Position numbers and translations under genes: made by a program. 64,000 nucleotides of DNA, taken from NCBI GenBank assembly GCA_964462595.1, contig CAYWXM010000072.1:1-64000 (forward strand). Direction: 5' to 3'. A model generated the notes under the pieces. The model saw nothing but the letters and a program-made list of their open reading frames with translations. It made no database searches and had not been told where the DNA came from. Source of the stretch: SURF-21 sp964462595 (GTDB lineage Bacteria; Actinomycetota; Geothermincolia; Geothermincolales; RBG-13-55-18). This document shows, piece by piece, positions 8,486 through 17,324 of this stretch (within the stretch, counting starts at the first letter, position 1; the number at the start of each line of letters is the position of its first letter).

Positions 8486-9970
8486 TCATGCGCGGATGGC
8501 ATCGTTGAGGTACTCGGTGTATTTGATAAGCTCACCCATGGAGCCGAACTCCCTGCTGGCGAAGCAGAACTCCTCAGACCACTGGTTGAGGCGCATGGAC
8601 TCCCTCTCCTCCTCCGGGAAGGTGCGCAGAAAGGTCTGGTAGAGTTCGGTGCCGCGGAAGACCACCAGGGGGAAGAAGGTGGCCTCCCTGATGCCCTCCG
8701 CGCGTAGGGTCTCCACCGTGCGCTCGAGGGAGGCGCGGCTCTCGCCCGGCAGCCCGGCGATGAAGGTGAGTATGGGATTGAGCCCGTGTGAGCGTGCCGC
8801 CCGCACCGCACCCAGGATCTCCTCTCGAGTGGTCCTCTTCTTCACCACCTCGCTCAGGATGCGGTCGTCGAACGATTCCGCGCCTATGGCCACGCTGTCG
8901 AAATTGCTGTCCCGCAACCCCTCGAGAACTTCCCGGGTCAGCGAGTCCGCCCGCGTCTGGATGTGGTAAGTGTAAGGCACCTCCCTGACCGTCGCGAAGA
9001 GCTCCCTGAGGCGGCGCCGGTTGAGGGCGAAGGTGGCATCACCGAAATAGAAGGACCTGTCACCCTCGGTGAAGTTCTCCCAGCAGTATTCGAGCACCTC
9101 GCGCACGTAAGCGGGTGAATGAAAACGCGTCTTCCTCTTCCACACCGCGGGGTCGAGGCAGAAAGTGCATTCCTCGGGACAGCCGCGCGAGGTGAGGAAG
9201 CCTCCTCCGGGGATGTAATCATCCAGGGGGTTGAGGGCCTTGAGAAGGCGGTGGCGCTCCCTGATCCTGAACTCCTCCGCCACGGTATAGATGTGGGGAA
9301 AGCGGTCGAGTTCGCGCTCCCTTTCCCGGTCGGGGTTATCGACCACCCTGCCGCCGCCGTCACGCCAGGTGAGGCCGGGGATGGCCGAGAAATCGCGCTC
9401 CCTCCGCTCCAGGGCTCGCAGCAGCTCCAGGGCCGTCCATTCCCCCTCCCCGCGCACCACGAAGTCCGCCGCCCCGTCGGCCATGATCTCATGCGGGTGG
9501 AGGGTGGAATACACTCCCCCCGCCACCAGTTTGACCCCGGGCGCCATCTCCTTGATGCGGCGCAGCAACTGCCTGGCGTGCAGGGCCACGTAATAGATGG
9601 AGATGGGGAAGAGCACCACGTCCGGCTGGGATCTCGCGAGCGAGCTCTCCAGGTTCTCCCGCATGAGGCGCAGCGCATCCTCCCCGCCTATGGGGGCGCT
9701 GGATGCGGCATCGTCGGCGAGCCCCTGCTGCTTTTCCTTGTACCACTCCTCGCCCGGGAACACGTCCGCCATGAGGTTGATGACCTCCAGGGCCACCTTC
9801 TGCCCTTTCAGGAACGCGGCTACGTACATGGCGCCGTATTCCGGCACCAGCAGGGCCTTGTTGCGGACAGCCCAGTAACGCACCTGCCACAAGGGGAAGG
9901 GTTTGGTCTCCATGAGGCCAAAGCCCCAGGCATCGGAGATCACAGTCGCCTTTATCGAACTACCAGCCAT
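8486..9970 (-). CDS. B12-binding domain/radical SAM protein
   Basis: Residues 1-200 form a cobalamin-binding-like Rossmann domain typical of BchE/methyltransferase-type radical SAM proteins (VVLFPISIYYVALHA, LVAGGVYSTLHPHEI, VVRGEGEWTALELL). A radical SAM core follows, with the cluster motif TSRGCPEECTFC (C-x3-C-x2-C) near residue 265, then a TIM-barrel pattern (YHIQTRADSL, IGAESFDDRIL, LTFIAGLPGE). Such enzymes methylate or rearrange unactivated carbons. The substrate is not predictable here. The gene starts 29 bp after the end of the phytoene-desaturase-like gene, so the two are probably co-transcribed. Confidence 0.9.
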   Translation of the reverse strand: MAGSSIKATVISDAWGFGLMETKPFPLWQVRYWAVRNKALLVPEYGAMYVAAFLKGQKVALEVINLMADVFPGEEWYKEKQQGLADDAASSAPIGGEDALRLMRENLESSLARSQPDVVLFPISIYYVALHARQLLRRIKEMAPGVKLVAGGVYSTLHPHEIMADGAADFVVRGEGEWTALELLRALERRERDFSAIPGLTWRDGGGRVVDNPDRERERELDRFPHIYTVAEEFRIRERHRLLKALNPLDDYIPGGGFLTSRGCPEECTFCLDPAVWKRKTRFHSPAYVREVLEYCWENFTEGDRSFYFGDATFALNRRRLRELFATVREVPYTYHIQTRADSLTREVLEGLRDSNFDSVAIGAESFDDRILSEVVKKRTTREEILGAVRAARSHGLNPILTFIAGLPGESRASLERTVETLRAEGIREATFFPLVVFRGTELYQTFLRTFPEEERESMRLNQWSEEFCFASREFGSMGELIKYTEYLNDAIRA

Positions 9971-9999
9971 TTATCAGCGCCCCTGCCTTTCCTGCCCCG

Positions 10000-11373
10000 T
10001 CAACCCAGTATTCGCTCGACGCAGAGGATGGCGGAGCGGGAAGCGCCCTCGATAGCCAGACCCCGCCCCAGGTAAGTATCGCCCGCGAAGAAAAGTCCGT
10101 CCACCGCAGGTGCCTGCACGTCGGGCTTGAAGTCCCCGGTGAGGCCGGGTTTGCGGGCCAGCCCGTCGCAGCCGGCGGTGAAGTACGGCAGCGCGAACTC
10201 CACCTCTTCTTCCGTGAGGGAATACAGCTCCTTGACGTCCTCCCAGTGCTGCTCCATGAGGCGCCCCAGGTTGAACTTGTCCTCCACTTCCCGGGGCTCC
10301 GCCACGTTGTCGGTGACCAGGAGGTAGCGGTCTTCGGGAGCCACCCCGGGGTCGAAAGCGGTAGGGGTGAAGGCCTGCAGCGGCAGTCCCGTGCGAGGTG
10401 ACTTGAGGACGGACATGAACACCTGGCGCTCGTAGAGGGGACGCCGCGTGGCGATGATGTATCCGAGCAGGCCGGTCCTCTCGCCGCGGATATCCTCGAT
10501 ACGCTTCAGCCACCAGCCCGGCAGGGGAGAATAGCGGCGGTCGAAATCCAGCACCTTGTCCAGGTGCCAGATGGGAAGGGCCAGGACCACCAGCGGCGCC
10601 GTGACCAGGTCGGTGGAGATATAGCGCCATTCCCTGGCGATGGGGTTGGCGCCCTTGCGGGCCACCCTTACCCCCACGGCACGGTTGCCCTCGAAGACCA
10701 CCTGTTCAACCCTCGCGCCCAGCTCCAGCTTTCCACCCAGATCCTCGAAAGCCTCCACCAGCGGGCCTATGATCCCCCACATCCCGCCGCGCGGATAGGC
10801 CGCGATGAGCACCGCCTTGCCTTTAATAAGCGCCTCGCGGGCGATGTACAGGCATTCTCCGGCGGACTGCTCCCTCACGTCGGGTATGGTGGTCATGATC
10901 ATGCTCATGTTCTCCCATACCTCTCGCAGGTTACCGGACATGTTGTTCCTGTCCAGCCATTCCCCGAAGGAGCGGTTGTCCCATGCTTTGAAATCGGGCT
11001 CGTCCATGAGCGCTATGCCCTTCATAACCTCGATGAAGCTGGCCTTTTCCTCGTCCGTGAGCTGGATGAACGTCTGCATGTCGTGCCAGGCGCCATCCTC
11101 GTAGAGATCGAGGGTGACCGAGAAGCCGGCCCACTCGAACTCCTTACCCACGCGCGCCCCCAGCTCGTGGCAGTAGCCTTTCTTTCCCATCTCTATCATG
11201 TGCAGCCCGATATCCGCCCGGTACCCTCCCGGGAGGCCGTAAGACTGCATGCGCCCTCCCGCCTTGGGATACATCTCCAGGAGAAGGGTCTTTTTCCCCG
11301 CCTGCTGCAGCTGCGAGGCCACGCCCAGCCCGGCAATGCCCGCTCCCACCACTATCGCGTCGTAGTCGCTCAT
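10000..11373 (-). CDS. Phytoene-desaturase-like FAD/NAD(P) oxidoreductase
   Basis: The N-terminus holds a perfect FAD-binding beta-alpha-beta motif (AIVVGAGIAGLGVASQLQ) followed by KAGGRMQSYG, the GG-R-x motif of the amine oxidase/phytoene desaturase superfamily. The C-terminal block GLFFAGDTYLGRGLAIEGASRSA is the second conserved FAD-contact region of that family. Length (457 aa) is usual. The ATG has GGGAGG 4 bases upstream. These enzymes desaturate, isomerise or saturate isoprenoid and other long hydrophobic chains. No carotenoid genes accompany it, so a role in acyl or isoprenoid modification beside the acyl-CoA genes is inferred only. Confidence 0.85.
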   Translation of the reverse strand: MSDYDAIVVGAGIAGLGVASQLQQAGKKTLLLEMYPKAGGRMQSYGLPGGYRADIGLHMIEMGKKGYCHELGARVGKEFEWAGFSVTLDLYEDGAWHDMQTFIQLTDEEKASFIEVMKGIALMDEPDFKAWDNRSFGEWLDRNNMSGNLREVWENMSMIMTTIPDVREQSAGECLYIAREALIKGKAVLIAAYPRGGMWGIIGPLVEAFEDLGGKLELGARVEQVVFEGNRAVGVRVARKGANPIAREWRYISTDLVTAPLVVLALPIWHLDKVLDFDRRYSPLPGWWLKRIEDIRGERTGLLGYIIATRRPLYERQVFMSVLKSPRTGLPLQAFTPTAFDPGVAPEDRYLLVTDNVAEPREVEDKFNLGRLMEQHWEDVKELYSLTEEEVEFALPYFTAGCDGLARKPGLTGDFKPDVQAPAVDGLFFAGDTYLGRGLAIEGASRSAILCVERILG

Positions 11374-11534
11374 CCTGCCTCCCGTATCTCTACCCCCCCA
11401 TGGACGTCAAAATCATCGCCGCCGCCTGCCCGCGCGGGCTCAGTGCGTAAAGGTCGGGCAGGACTTAGCAAGTCCACTTTCCTCCACGCCGTTTAGCTAT
11501 CCCCCCGCCACGTGGAGAGCACGGGCACCTCGCA

Positions 11535-11679
11535 CCCGTCCCGCAGCGGTTCCTCTTCGTCCGCGAAAGGGTCTCCCGGCGGCAGCCTTGTGCGTCTCTA
11601 ACCGCCCGCCATGCGGGAGAGGACGTACACCTCGTCCCCGTCCCGCAGCGGTTCCTCTTCGTCCGCGAAAGGGTCTCCC
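11535..11679. repeat. Exact 43-bp direct repeat from a partial duplication of the MoaD-like gene 3' end
   Basis: Positions 11535-11577 and 11637-11679 are identical over 43 bp. The offset is 102 bp, exactly 34 codons. The second copy lies inside the MoaD-like gene and encodes DPFADEEEPLRDG. The first lies past its stop and, read in the same frame, continues GDPFADEEEPLRDGCEVP and ends near 11497 with a WRG tail that resembles the diglycine terminus. It looks like the leftover 3' end of a tandem gene copy. Confidence 0.85.
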
Positions 11680-11876
11680 TTGCGGCCCACCTTGATCATG
11701 GGGTGAAAGCGCTCCTTGCGGACGTCCCACATGTTCCCGGGCAGACGCGGCGCGAACTCCCTTCCGATCTGCAGGAGAAGGTCGCTTACCCTCGAGCCCT
11801 CGGGCAGCTCGAAATCCATCTCTTTCACCCCGGCATGATGCCTGACTATGCCGGTAAAGCGCACCTTGACCCGCAT
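11598..11876 (-). CDS. MoaD/ThiS-family sulfur-carrier-like protein
   Basis: A 92-residue ubiquitin-fold protein ending in Gly-Gly (SRMAGG), the tail that is adenylated and thiocarboxylated in MoaD, ThiS and related sulfur carriers. The core pattern fits: an N-terminal strand MRVKVRFTGI, the middle segment LPEGSRVSDLLLQIG and the late PLRDGDEVYVLSRM. Its start is 9 bases after the stop of the acyl-CoA dehydrogenase gene, so it belongs to that operon, not to a molybdopterin or thiamin cluster. Its partner E1-like enzyme is not in the window. Possible roles are molybdopterin or tungstopterin supply, or tRNA or protein thiolation. Neighbours do not decide between them. Confidence 0.85.
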   Translation of the reverse strand: MRVKVRFTGIVRHHAGVKEMDFELPEGSRVSDLLLQIGREFAPRLPGNMWDVRKERFHPMIKVGRKGDPFADEEEPLRDGDEVYVLSRMAGG

Positions 11877-11885
11877 CTCTCCCTC

Positions 11886-13040
11886 TTAGAACTTGCCAAA
11901 GAGCAGGCGGCTGATGATCAGCTTCTGGATCTCGGAGGTTCCGGCGCCGATGGTGCCGAGCTTGGCGTCGCGCAGAGTGCGCTCCACCGGGTACTCGCGG
12001 ATGTAGCCGTAGCCGCCGAAGATCTGCACCGCATCGTTGGCCACCCTGACGGAATTCTCGGTTACGCTCAGCTTGCACACGCAGGCTTCCATCATCGCCG
12101 GGATGCCCTGGTCCTTCATCCACGCTACCTTGTAGACGAGAAGGCGCGAGGCATCCAGCAGGCACTTCATCTCCGCTATCTTGAAGGCCACGGCCTGGAA
12201 CTTGCCGATGGGCCGTCCGAACTGCTTCCTCTCCTTTGCATACTCGATGCAGCGGTTGATGTTGACCTCCATGCTGCCTACCGCCGGCGCCACCATGATG
12301 GCGCGCTCCCACTCCAGCGTGGCCTTGCCCACACCGTAAAAGCCGTCTCCCTCAGCCCCGAGCAGGTTCTCGGCCGGCACCCTGCAGTCGCTGAAAGCCA
12401 GCTCCCCCGTAGGAGAAGTGCGGTTTCCCATCTTGTCGAGTTCGCGGCTGACCTCGAAACCCGGGGACTTCCTTTCCACGATAAAAGTGCTGATCCCCAG
12501 GGCGCCCTTCTCCTTGTCGGTCGAGGCCACCACGATGCACAGGTCGCAGATGGGGCCGTTGGTGATGAACATCTTCGAGCCGTTGAGTACGTAGTCGTCG
12601 CCGTCACGCACGGCCGTGGTCTTTACGGAAGCGGCGTCGGAACCCGCGTCCGGCTCGGTCAGTCCCAGGGAGCTTATCGTCTCGCCCGAGCATATGCCGG
12701 GTAGATACTTCTTCCGCTGCTCCTCCGTGCCCATGATCCAGATGGGGACGCCGCCTATGATGCTATGGGCGCCCCAGGAAAGCGCGACCCCCGCGTCCGC
12801 CCCTCCCGCGGCGAAAGCATCCATGGCGATGGCGGTATCCAGGGCTCCCGCATCGGAGCCGCCGTATTCCTCCGGGAAGGGCAGGCCCAGCAGCCCCATG
12901 TCGCCCATCTTCTTCCAGCCGTCCCAGAAGAACTCGCTCTTGCGATCGTAGTCCTCGGTGAAGGGCGCTATCTCTTTTTCCGCGAAGTCCTTCACTTCCT
13001 TGAAGAAGGCCTTCTGTTCCTGAGAGAGCTCAAAGTCCAT
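11886..13040 (-). CDS. Acyl-CoA dehydrogenase
   Basis: A canonical 384-aa acyl-CoA dehydrogenase: it oxidises an acyl-CoA to the 2-enoyl-CoA with FAD and passes electrons to ETF. Signatures are SLGLTEPDAGSDAAS, MFITNGPICDLCIVVA, ERKQFGRPIGKFQAV and the C-terminal GGYGYIREYPVERTLRDAK. The usual IYEGT loop reads IGAGTSEI, so the standard catalytic Glu is replaced by Gly. A Glu in LEWERAIM lies where isovaleryl-CoA dehydrogenase places its base, suggesting a branched or medium-chain substrate class. The start ATG follows AGGAGG. The deleted paralogue lies just upstream and the MoaD-like gene directly downstream. Confidence 0.95.
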   Translation of the reverse strand: MDFELSQEQKAFFKEVKDFAEKEIAPFTEDYDRKSEFFWDGWKKMGDMGLLGLPFPEEYGGSDAGALDTAIAMDAFAAGGADAGVALSWGAHSIIGGVPIWIMGTEEQRKKYLPGICSGETISSLGLTEPDAGSDAASVKTTAVRDGDDYVLNGSKMFITNGPICDLCIVVASTDKEKGALGISTFIVERKSPGFEVSRELDKMGNRTSPTGELAFSDCRVPAENLLGAEGDGFYGVGKATLEWERAIMVAPAVGSMEVNINRCIEYAKERKQFGRPIGKFQAVAFKIAEMKCLLDASRLLVYKVAWMKDQGIPAMMEACVCKLSVTENSVRVANDAVQIFGGYGYIREYPVERTLRDAKLGTIGAGTSEIQKLIISRLLFGKF

Positions 13041-13178
13041 TTCCTACCTCCTCATGTCTTGTCCGATCCTCTGTCGAGAACCCTCCCTCTACTTCCCTGC
13101 CTCACTCCCGCCGCCGGATGGAAGGTGATCCTCCGCCCGGCAGGCGACGATCAATGCCCGATCTCCGCCTTCCCGCTT

Positions 13179-13599
13179 TCAGCGGCCCAGCAGAGCGCGG
13201 GACATGACTATCCTCTGGATCTGGTTGGTACCGTCCCAGATCTGGTTTATCTTGGCGTCGCGCATGTATTTCTCCACCGGGTAATCGCGCATGTAGCCGT
13301 TGCCGCCGAATACCTGGACCACGTCGGTGGTAACGCGCATGGCCGTGTCCGAGCAGAAGGTCTTGGCGTATGCCGCCTCCCTGGTGAAGGGCACCCCCTG
13401 CGTTTCCATCCATGCAGCCTTCGTGTACAGCAACCTGCCCGCCTCGATGTTCATGGCTATGTCCGCCATCATGAACTGGATGGCCTGGTTCTCCGCGATA
13501 GGCCTGCCGAACTGCACCCTCTGCCTCGCGTATTCGATGGCGGCCTCCAGGGCCGCACGCGAGATCCTTCTGCTCGTCACTCAACTCAAACGAGATCAC
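13179..13599 (-). pseudogene. Acyl-CoA dehydrogenase pseudogene with large internal deletion
   Basis: The original ribosome-binding site (GGAGGTA, 13607-13613) and GTG start (13599) survive, with the first 11 codons ISFELSDEQKD, the usual family N-terminus. At about 13560 the sequence jumps straight to the family's C-terminal third in another frame: LEAAIEYARQRVQFGRPIAE, then VFGGNGYMRDYPVEKYMRDAK and IWDGTNQIQRIVMSRALLGR. Roughly 240 codons are missing and the frame is broken, so the FAD-binding middle domain is gone. The remaining C-terminal frame is clean to its stop, which implies a recent event. It sits in line between the enoyl-CoA hydratase and the intact dehydrogenase. Confidence 0.88.
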
Positions 13600-13653
13600 T
13601 TTGATATACCTCCATGAAACGCGATAAATACCTCTCGACCATAAGCGCGCCGC

Positions 13654-14436
13654 TCATCTGCCCCTGAAATCGGCCCTGCGCTTCTCTTTGAAGGCGGCCA
13701 TGCCCTCCTTCTGATCGTCGGTCGAGAAGAGCAACGAGAAGCATTTACGCTCGAAAGAGAGGCCGGAATAAAGGTCGGTATTGAGCCCGTCGTTCACGCA
13801 TGCCTTGGCACAGGCCAGGGCTACGGCGCCGTTGCGGATACACCTCCGCGCCAGCTTTTTCGCCTCCTCCATGAGATCCGACACGGGCACCACCCTGTTC
13901 ACCAGGCCCATTTCCCTGCATGCCTGGGCGTCGTAGAAATCACCGGTGAATATGAACTCCTTGGCCCGGTTCGGGCCCAGCAGGCGTGGAAGCCTCTGGG
14001 TGCCACCCGCGCCGGGGATTATGCCCAGGGTTATCTCGGGCATGCCGAAGACCGCCGTCTCCGAGGCCACGATCATGTCACACACCAGGGCGAGCTCCGT
14101 GCCTCCCCCAAGCGCGTAACCGCTGACCGCGGCGATAACCGGCTTGGGCATGCGCTCGATCTTGTCAATTCCGGAAAGATCGGCACCGTAGGCATAGAGC
14201 ATATCGGGCGCGTATTTGCCGGACATCTCCTTGATGTCGCCCCCGGCAGCGAAGTCCCCTTCCCCCCCGGTTATGATGACCGCCCTTACCTCATCGTCCC
14301 TGGCCAACATATCGGCGGCATCGCCCAGCTCGGCGATGAGCGCGAGGTTCAGGGCGTTTTTGGCTTCGGGGCGGTTGAGGCGCAGGATAGCTATCCCCTC
14401 CTCGTCCACCTCCACGACCAGGTACTCGAACTCCAT
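13654..14436 (-). CDS. Enoyl-CoA hydratase
   Basis: A crotonase-fold enzyme that hydrates 2-enoyl-CoA to 3-hydroxyacyl-CoA. Both catalytic glutamates are present, in GYALGGGTELALVCD and FGMPEITLGIIPGAGGTQRL, and the CoA oxyanion loop FAAGGDIKEM is intact. I take the ATG at 14436 (260 aa, the usual length), which has GAGGAGG a few bases upstream. The longer frame to 14538 adds an atypical Arg-rich tail. It lies between the second hydratase and the deleted acyl-CoA dehydrogenase on the same strand, so it is part of a beta-oxidation operon. Confidence 0.93.
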   Translation of the reverse strand: MEFEYLVVEVDEEGIAILRLNRPEAKNALNLALIAELGDAADMLARDDEVRAVIITGGEGDFAAGGDIKEMSGKYAPDMLYAYGADLSGIDKIERMPKPVIAAVSGYALGGGTELALVCDMIVASETAVFGMPEITLGIIPGAGGTQRLPRLLGPNRAKEFIFTGDFYDAQACREMGLVNRVVPVSDLMEEAKKLARRCIRNGAVALACAKACVNDGLNTDLYSGLSFERKCFSLLFSTDDQKEGMAAFKEKRRADFRGR

Positions 14437-14671
14437 ACTTCCTCCTCGTTTACCTCGTCCCCTCCCAGGGTAGAAAGGCTTCCAGCGTCGGATGATACCA
14501 GCGAGTGGTTCGCTTCCGGTCATATCACCCAGCATCAAATCTCACGCAGCCTGCAACCTCGTGCGACACACGCGCAGGCCTCGCTCGCTTGTTTCCGTTA
14601 CAAAGGCGCGGGATAAGCAACCCGATATAGGGCATGGATCACAAGCAGCCGTTTCGCCGCCGCAACCCTTC

Positions 14672-15568
14672 TTATTCGAAAATATCTCCCACGTCGTCTT
14701 CCGCTTCCTGCGCCTCTCCCTCCATCTCGGCCTTATCCTCATCTACCTCCACCCGCTCCGTTTCCCGTGCCTTCTCCTCCCCCGTCCCGGGCGCCTCTCT
14801 CTCCTTGCCCGGCGCAGCAAAGCGCTTGAGTGCAGCGGTCGGTTCCCCGCTCGCAAAGCAGGTGGTGAAGCATTCCGTCTCGTATTCCATCCCGCGAGCC
14901 AGATCCATGTCCAGCGAGTGATTCAGACAACGTTTCGCCTGGTAGATAGCTATTCTTCCACCCATCTCCAGTTTCTCCGCCATCCCCTCGACCGCGGGCA
15001 GCAGCTCCTCCTCCGTGACGGCCTCGTTTACCAGCCCCCATTCAAATGCTTCCTTCGCTTCCAGGATCCTGCCGGTAAAGACCATGTCCCTCGCCCGCCG
15101 CAGGCCGACCAGGCGTGCAAGCCTCTGGGTGCCTCCTCCGCAGGGGATCATCCCCAGCCTGGCCTCCGGGAAGGCAAAGCGCGCCGCGGTGGACGCCAGC
15201 ACGAGGTCACAAGCCAGGCAGATCTCCAGGCCGACGCCCATGGCCACGCCGTTGACCGCGGCTATCGTAGGCAGCGAGAAATCGGCGATGCGGTTGGTCA
15301 ACATCTGGATCTCCCGGGATCGCCGTCGGGCGGCGAGGGGATTCGCCTGCTCCAGGCCCGCCATGTCCATGCCCGCGCAGAACGCCTCTCCCTTCCCGGT
15401 GAATACCAGGGCCCTTATCCCGGGGTCAGCCTCCACCCGTGCCAGCTGAGCCCATATGGCACGCATGGACCGTGGCGAGAGAGCGTTCATCCGCTCGGGG
15501 CGGGAGAAATAGATCCATCCCGCCGTTTTCTTTTTCTCGAAAGAGATGCCTTCGCTTTCCTCGACCAT
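14672..15568 (-). CDS. Enoyl-CoA hydratase/isomerase with acidic C-terminal tail
   Basis: A second crotonase-family protein. The catalytic glutamates are retained (GVAMGVGLEICLACD and FAFPEARLGMIPCGGGTQRL), as is the oxyanion-hole segment FCAGMDMAGLEQ. It is longer than usual because residues from about 250 to 298 form a Glu/Asp/Lys-rich, low-complexity tail (ETERVEVDEDKAEMEGEAQE) that is not part of the fold and may be disordered. It starts 36 bp after the 3-hydroxyacyl-CoA dehydrogenase gene ends. The two hydratases are clearly divergent, so they probably act on different chain lengths or one is an isomerase. Confidence 0.9.
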   Translation of the reverse strand: MVEESEGISFEKKKTAGWIYFSRPERMNALSPRSMRAIWAQLARVEADPGIRALVFTGKGEAFCAGMDMAGLEQANPLAARRRSREIQMLTNRIADFSLPTIAAVNGVAMGVGLEICLACDLVLASTAARFAFPEARLGMIPCGGGTQRLARLVGLRRARDMVFTGRILEAKEAFEWGLVNEAVTEEELLPAVEGMAEKLEMGGRIAIYQAKRCLNHSLDMDLARGMEYETECFTTCFASGEPTAALKRFAAPGKEREAPGTGEEKARETERVEVDEDKAEMEGEAQEAEDDVGDIFE

Positions 15569-15604
15569 GGGCTGCCCACCTCTTCCCGCGTACGGGGACT
15601 TGGC

Positions 15605-16489
15605 CTAGAGCTTCCAGTAGCTCTCCTGCTTGCCGCTGGAATAGTCGTAATAACCCTTGCCGGTCTTCCTTCCCAGCAACCCCGCGGCCACCATGCGGCG
15701 CATGAGCGGCGGGGGATTGAACTTGGGGTCGCCGGTATCGTTGTATATAGCCGTGCAGGCGTTCATGAGCACGTCGATACCGGTCATGTCCGCCAGCTCC
15801 AGTGGTCCCATGGGAAGGTTGTAGCCCAGGCGCATGGCCTTGTCGATATCCTCCGGGGAGGCCACGCCCGCCTCGAGCATGCGGGCGGCCTCGGCTCCCA
15901 TGGGCAGGTAGAGCCGGTTGGCGATGAACCCGGCATGGTCCTTGAGCACCCTGACCGTCTCTTTGCCCACTGACTGGCCCCACGCCTCCGCGGCCGCCAT
16001 GGTCTCCTCCGAGGTCTGCAGGCCGCGGATGATCTCGCACAGTCGCATGAGGGGCACGGGGCTGAAGAAGTGTGTCCCCACCACCTTTTCGGGCCTCTTG
16101 GTGGCGGCCGCTATGGAGGAGATGGGTATGGCGGAAGTGTTGGAGGCCAGGATGGCATGGGGCGGACATATCTCGTCCAGCTTCCCGAACACCTCTCTCT
16201 TCACGTCCAGGTTCTCGAACACCGCCTCCACCACGATATCGGCATCGGCTGCGTCCTCCAGGCTTATGGTTGTGGTGAGATTGGCCAGGGCCGCATCGTG
16301 TTTCTCCTGGGTTATCTTCTCCTTGGAGAGAAACTTGCCCAGGGACCCCTTGATCGCCTCCAGGCCCTTGGCCGTGAACTCCTCCTTGACGTCGTGCATC
16401 TTCACCTTGTAGCCGGCGGTTGCGGAAACCTGTGCTATGCCGCCTCCCATCAAGCCGGACCCGACCACGAATACGTTCTTGATCTCCAT
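15605..16489 (-). CDS. 3-hydroxyacyl-CoA (3-hydroxybutyryl-CoA) dehydrogenase
   Basis: NAD(P)-dependent oxidation of 3-hydroxyacyl-CoA to 3-ketoacyl-CoA, or the reverse. The Rossmann motif is VGSGLMGGGIAQV at the N-terminus. The conserved ASNTSAIPISSIA and the catalytic His region GTHFFSPVPLMRLCEII follow, then the C-terminal helical dimer domain with NRLYLPMGAEA and GLLGRKTGKGYYDY. The ATG at 16489 (294 aa) has AGGAGGT upstream, better than the longer frame to 16534. It is the first gene of the minus-strand beta-oxidation operon running to the MoaD-like gene. No thiolase is in this operon. The only one in the window is at 57638. Confidence 0.95.
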   Translation of the reverse strand: MEIKNVFVVGSGLMGGGIAQVSATAGYKVKMHDVKEEFTAKGLEAIKGSLGKFLSKEKITQEKHDAALANLTTTISLEDAADADIVVEAVFENLDVKREVFGKLDEICPPHAILASNTSAIPISSIAAATKRPEKVVGTHFFSPVPLMRLCEIIRGLQTSEETMAAAEAWGQSVGKETVRVLKDHAGFIANRLYLPMGAEAARMLEAGVASPEDIDKAMRLGYNLPMGPLELADMTGIDVLMNACTAIYNDTGDPKFNPPPLMRRMVAAGLLGRKTGKGYYDYSSGKQESYWKL

Positions 16490-16806
16490 GCTGACCTCCT
16501 GATGATCCGACAACCCGTCGTTAATTCCTGGCAAGCCTTGATTACTGGGTTTTAACGGCCGTCACGTACCGACCGCGCCAACGGCGCTAAAAGTATATCA
16601 CGAAAGAGCCCGGCGGTTGTACACACGACAAGCAGGGATAACACCATTCATGCCGCACCCGGGAACCCCGGCTGGGGGGCGTTGCGATCAACTCGCATGG
16701 ATGGATCGTAAGAGAGGCTTCCCGGGATCCGGGATGCCGGGCCGCCACCCCATGCCCGGAAGAGCTAGCGCATCCTAAGCGCGTGTTTTTGTGATAGCCT
16801 GTCGAT
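16490..16806. other. Divergent intergenic region, no gene seen
   Basis: A 317-bp gap between the 3-hydroxyacyl-CoA dehydrogenase start and a small plus-strand ORF. It holds the operon's ribosome-binding site at its left end and must hold the promoter of the beta-oxidation block. I could not identify a clear -35/-10 pair or an operator palindrome in it, and it lacks the ATACCnnGGTAT motif seen in the 46-59 kb region. Confidence 0.5.
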
Positions 16807-17121
16807 ATGGAATTTCAACACGCGCAGGGCGATGAGGATATCGCGGTTATAAGAGAGGCGCTGGACGTCGTGAAGACCGCGCGCTACCAGTTCGGAACCC
16901 TCACCCACATGAGCGATGACCTGGAAAGCTCCGTGGGCGGGCTGCGCTCCTGGCTACAAGGGGTGCAGGAGTTCCTCTCCGACGGCAGGAACGTAGCTCT
17001 TGCGGCTGCCTCGATCATCGCGGCGGCCGTTTGCATCGATTACGCGCGCGGCTGGTTCAAGGCCAGGAGAGGCGGGGGTCAGCCTTTGAGATTCGCCAGG
17101 CGGCTGGCAAGGCTTATCTGA
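16807..17121 (+). CDS. Small hypothetical protein with one predicted membrane segment
   Basis: A 104-aa frame with an ATG but no clear ribosome-binding site, so translation may be leaderless or the start misjudged. Residues 1-60 look helical and amphipathic (VVKTARYQFGTLTHMSDDLE). Residues 61-78 are hydrophobic (VALAAASIIAAAVCI), followed by a basic tail (FKARRGGGQPLRFARRLAR), suggesting a single membrane anchor with a positive inside. I do not recognise a family. It stands alone between divergent and convergent neighbours, so support is moderate. Confidence 0.5.
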   Translation: MEFQHAQGDEDIAVIREALDVVKTARYQFGTLTHMSDDLESSVGGLRSWLQGVQEFLSDGRNVALAAASIIAAAVCIDYARGWFKARRGGGQPLRFARRLARLI

Positions 17122-17324
17122 CCCGCCTCTCCGTCGTGACATGCGCGAGCGGCTCCCCCGGAGAGCCGCTCGAACCTAGGCCCTGGCTTCAAGGGGAGCC
17201 GACTGACGGTCCGGATATTCGGGCGGTGACATATGGACGGATGCAGCCCCACGCGAGAACACCCCTTTACGGCACACCGGGGTTTCTCGCCGGCCGTTCG
17301 GCAGCGCCGATAAGATGGCGGCGG

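Noticed and set aside
13555..13565. Sequencing frameshift as the cause of the broken acyl-CoA dehydrogenase.
   Set aside because: A frameshift alone cannot explain the absence of about 240 codons of the middle domain. A deletion is required.
16954..17142. Antisense ORF opposite the small membrane protein.
   Set aside because: No ribosome-binding site and no hydrophobic or motif pattern. The plus-strand frame has a sensible membrane segment.
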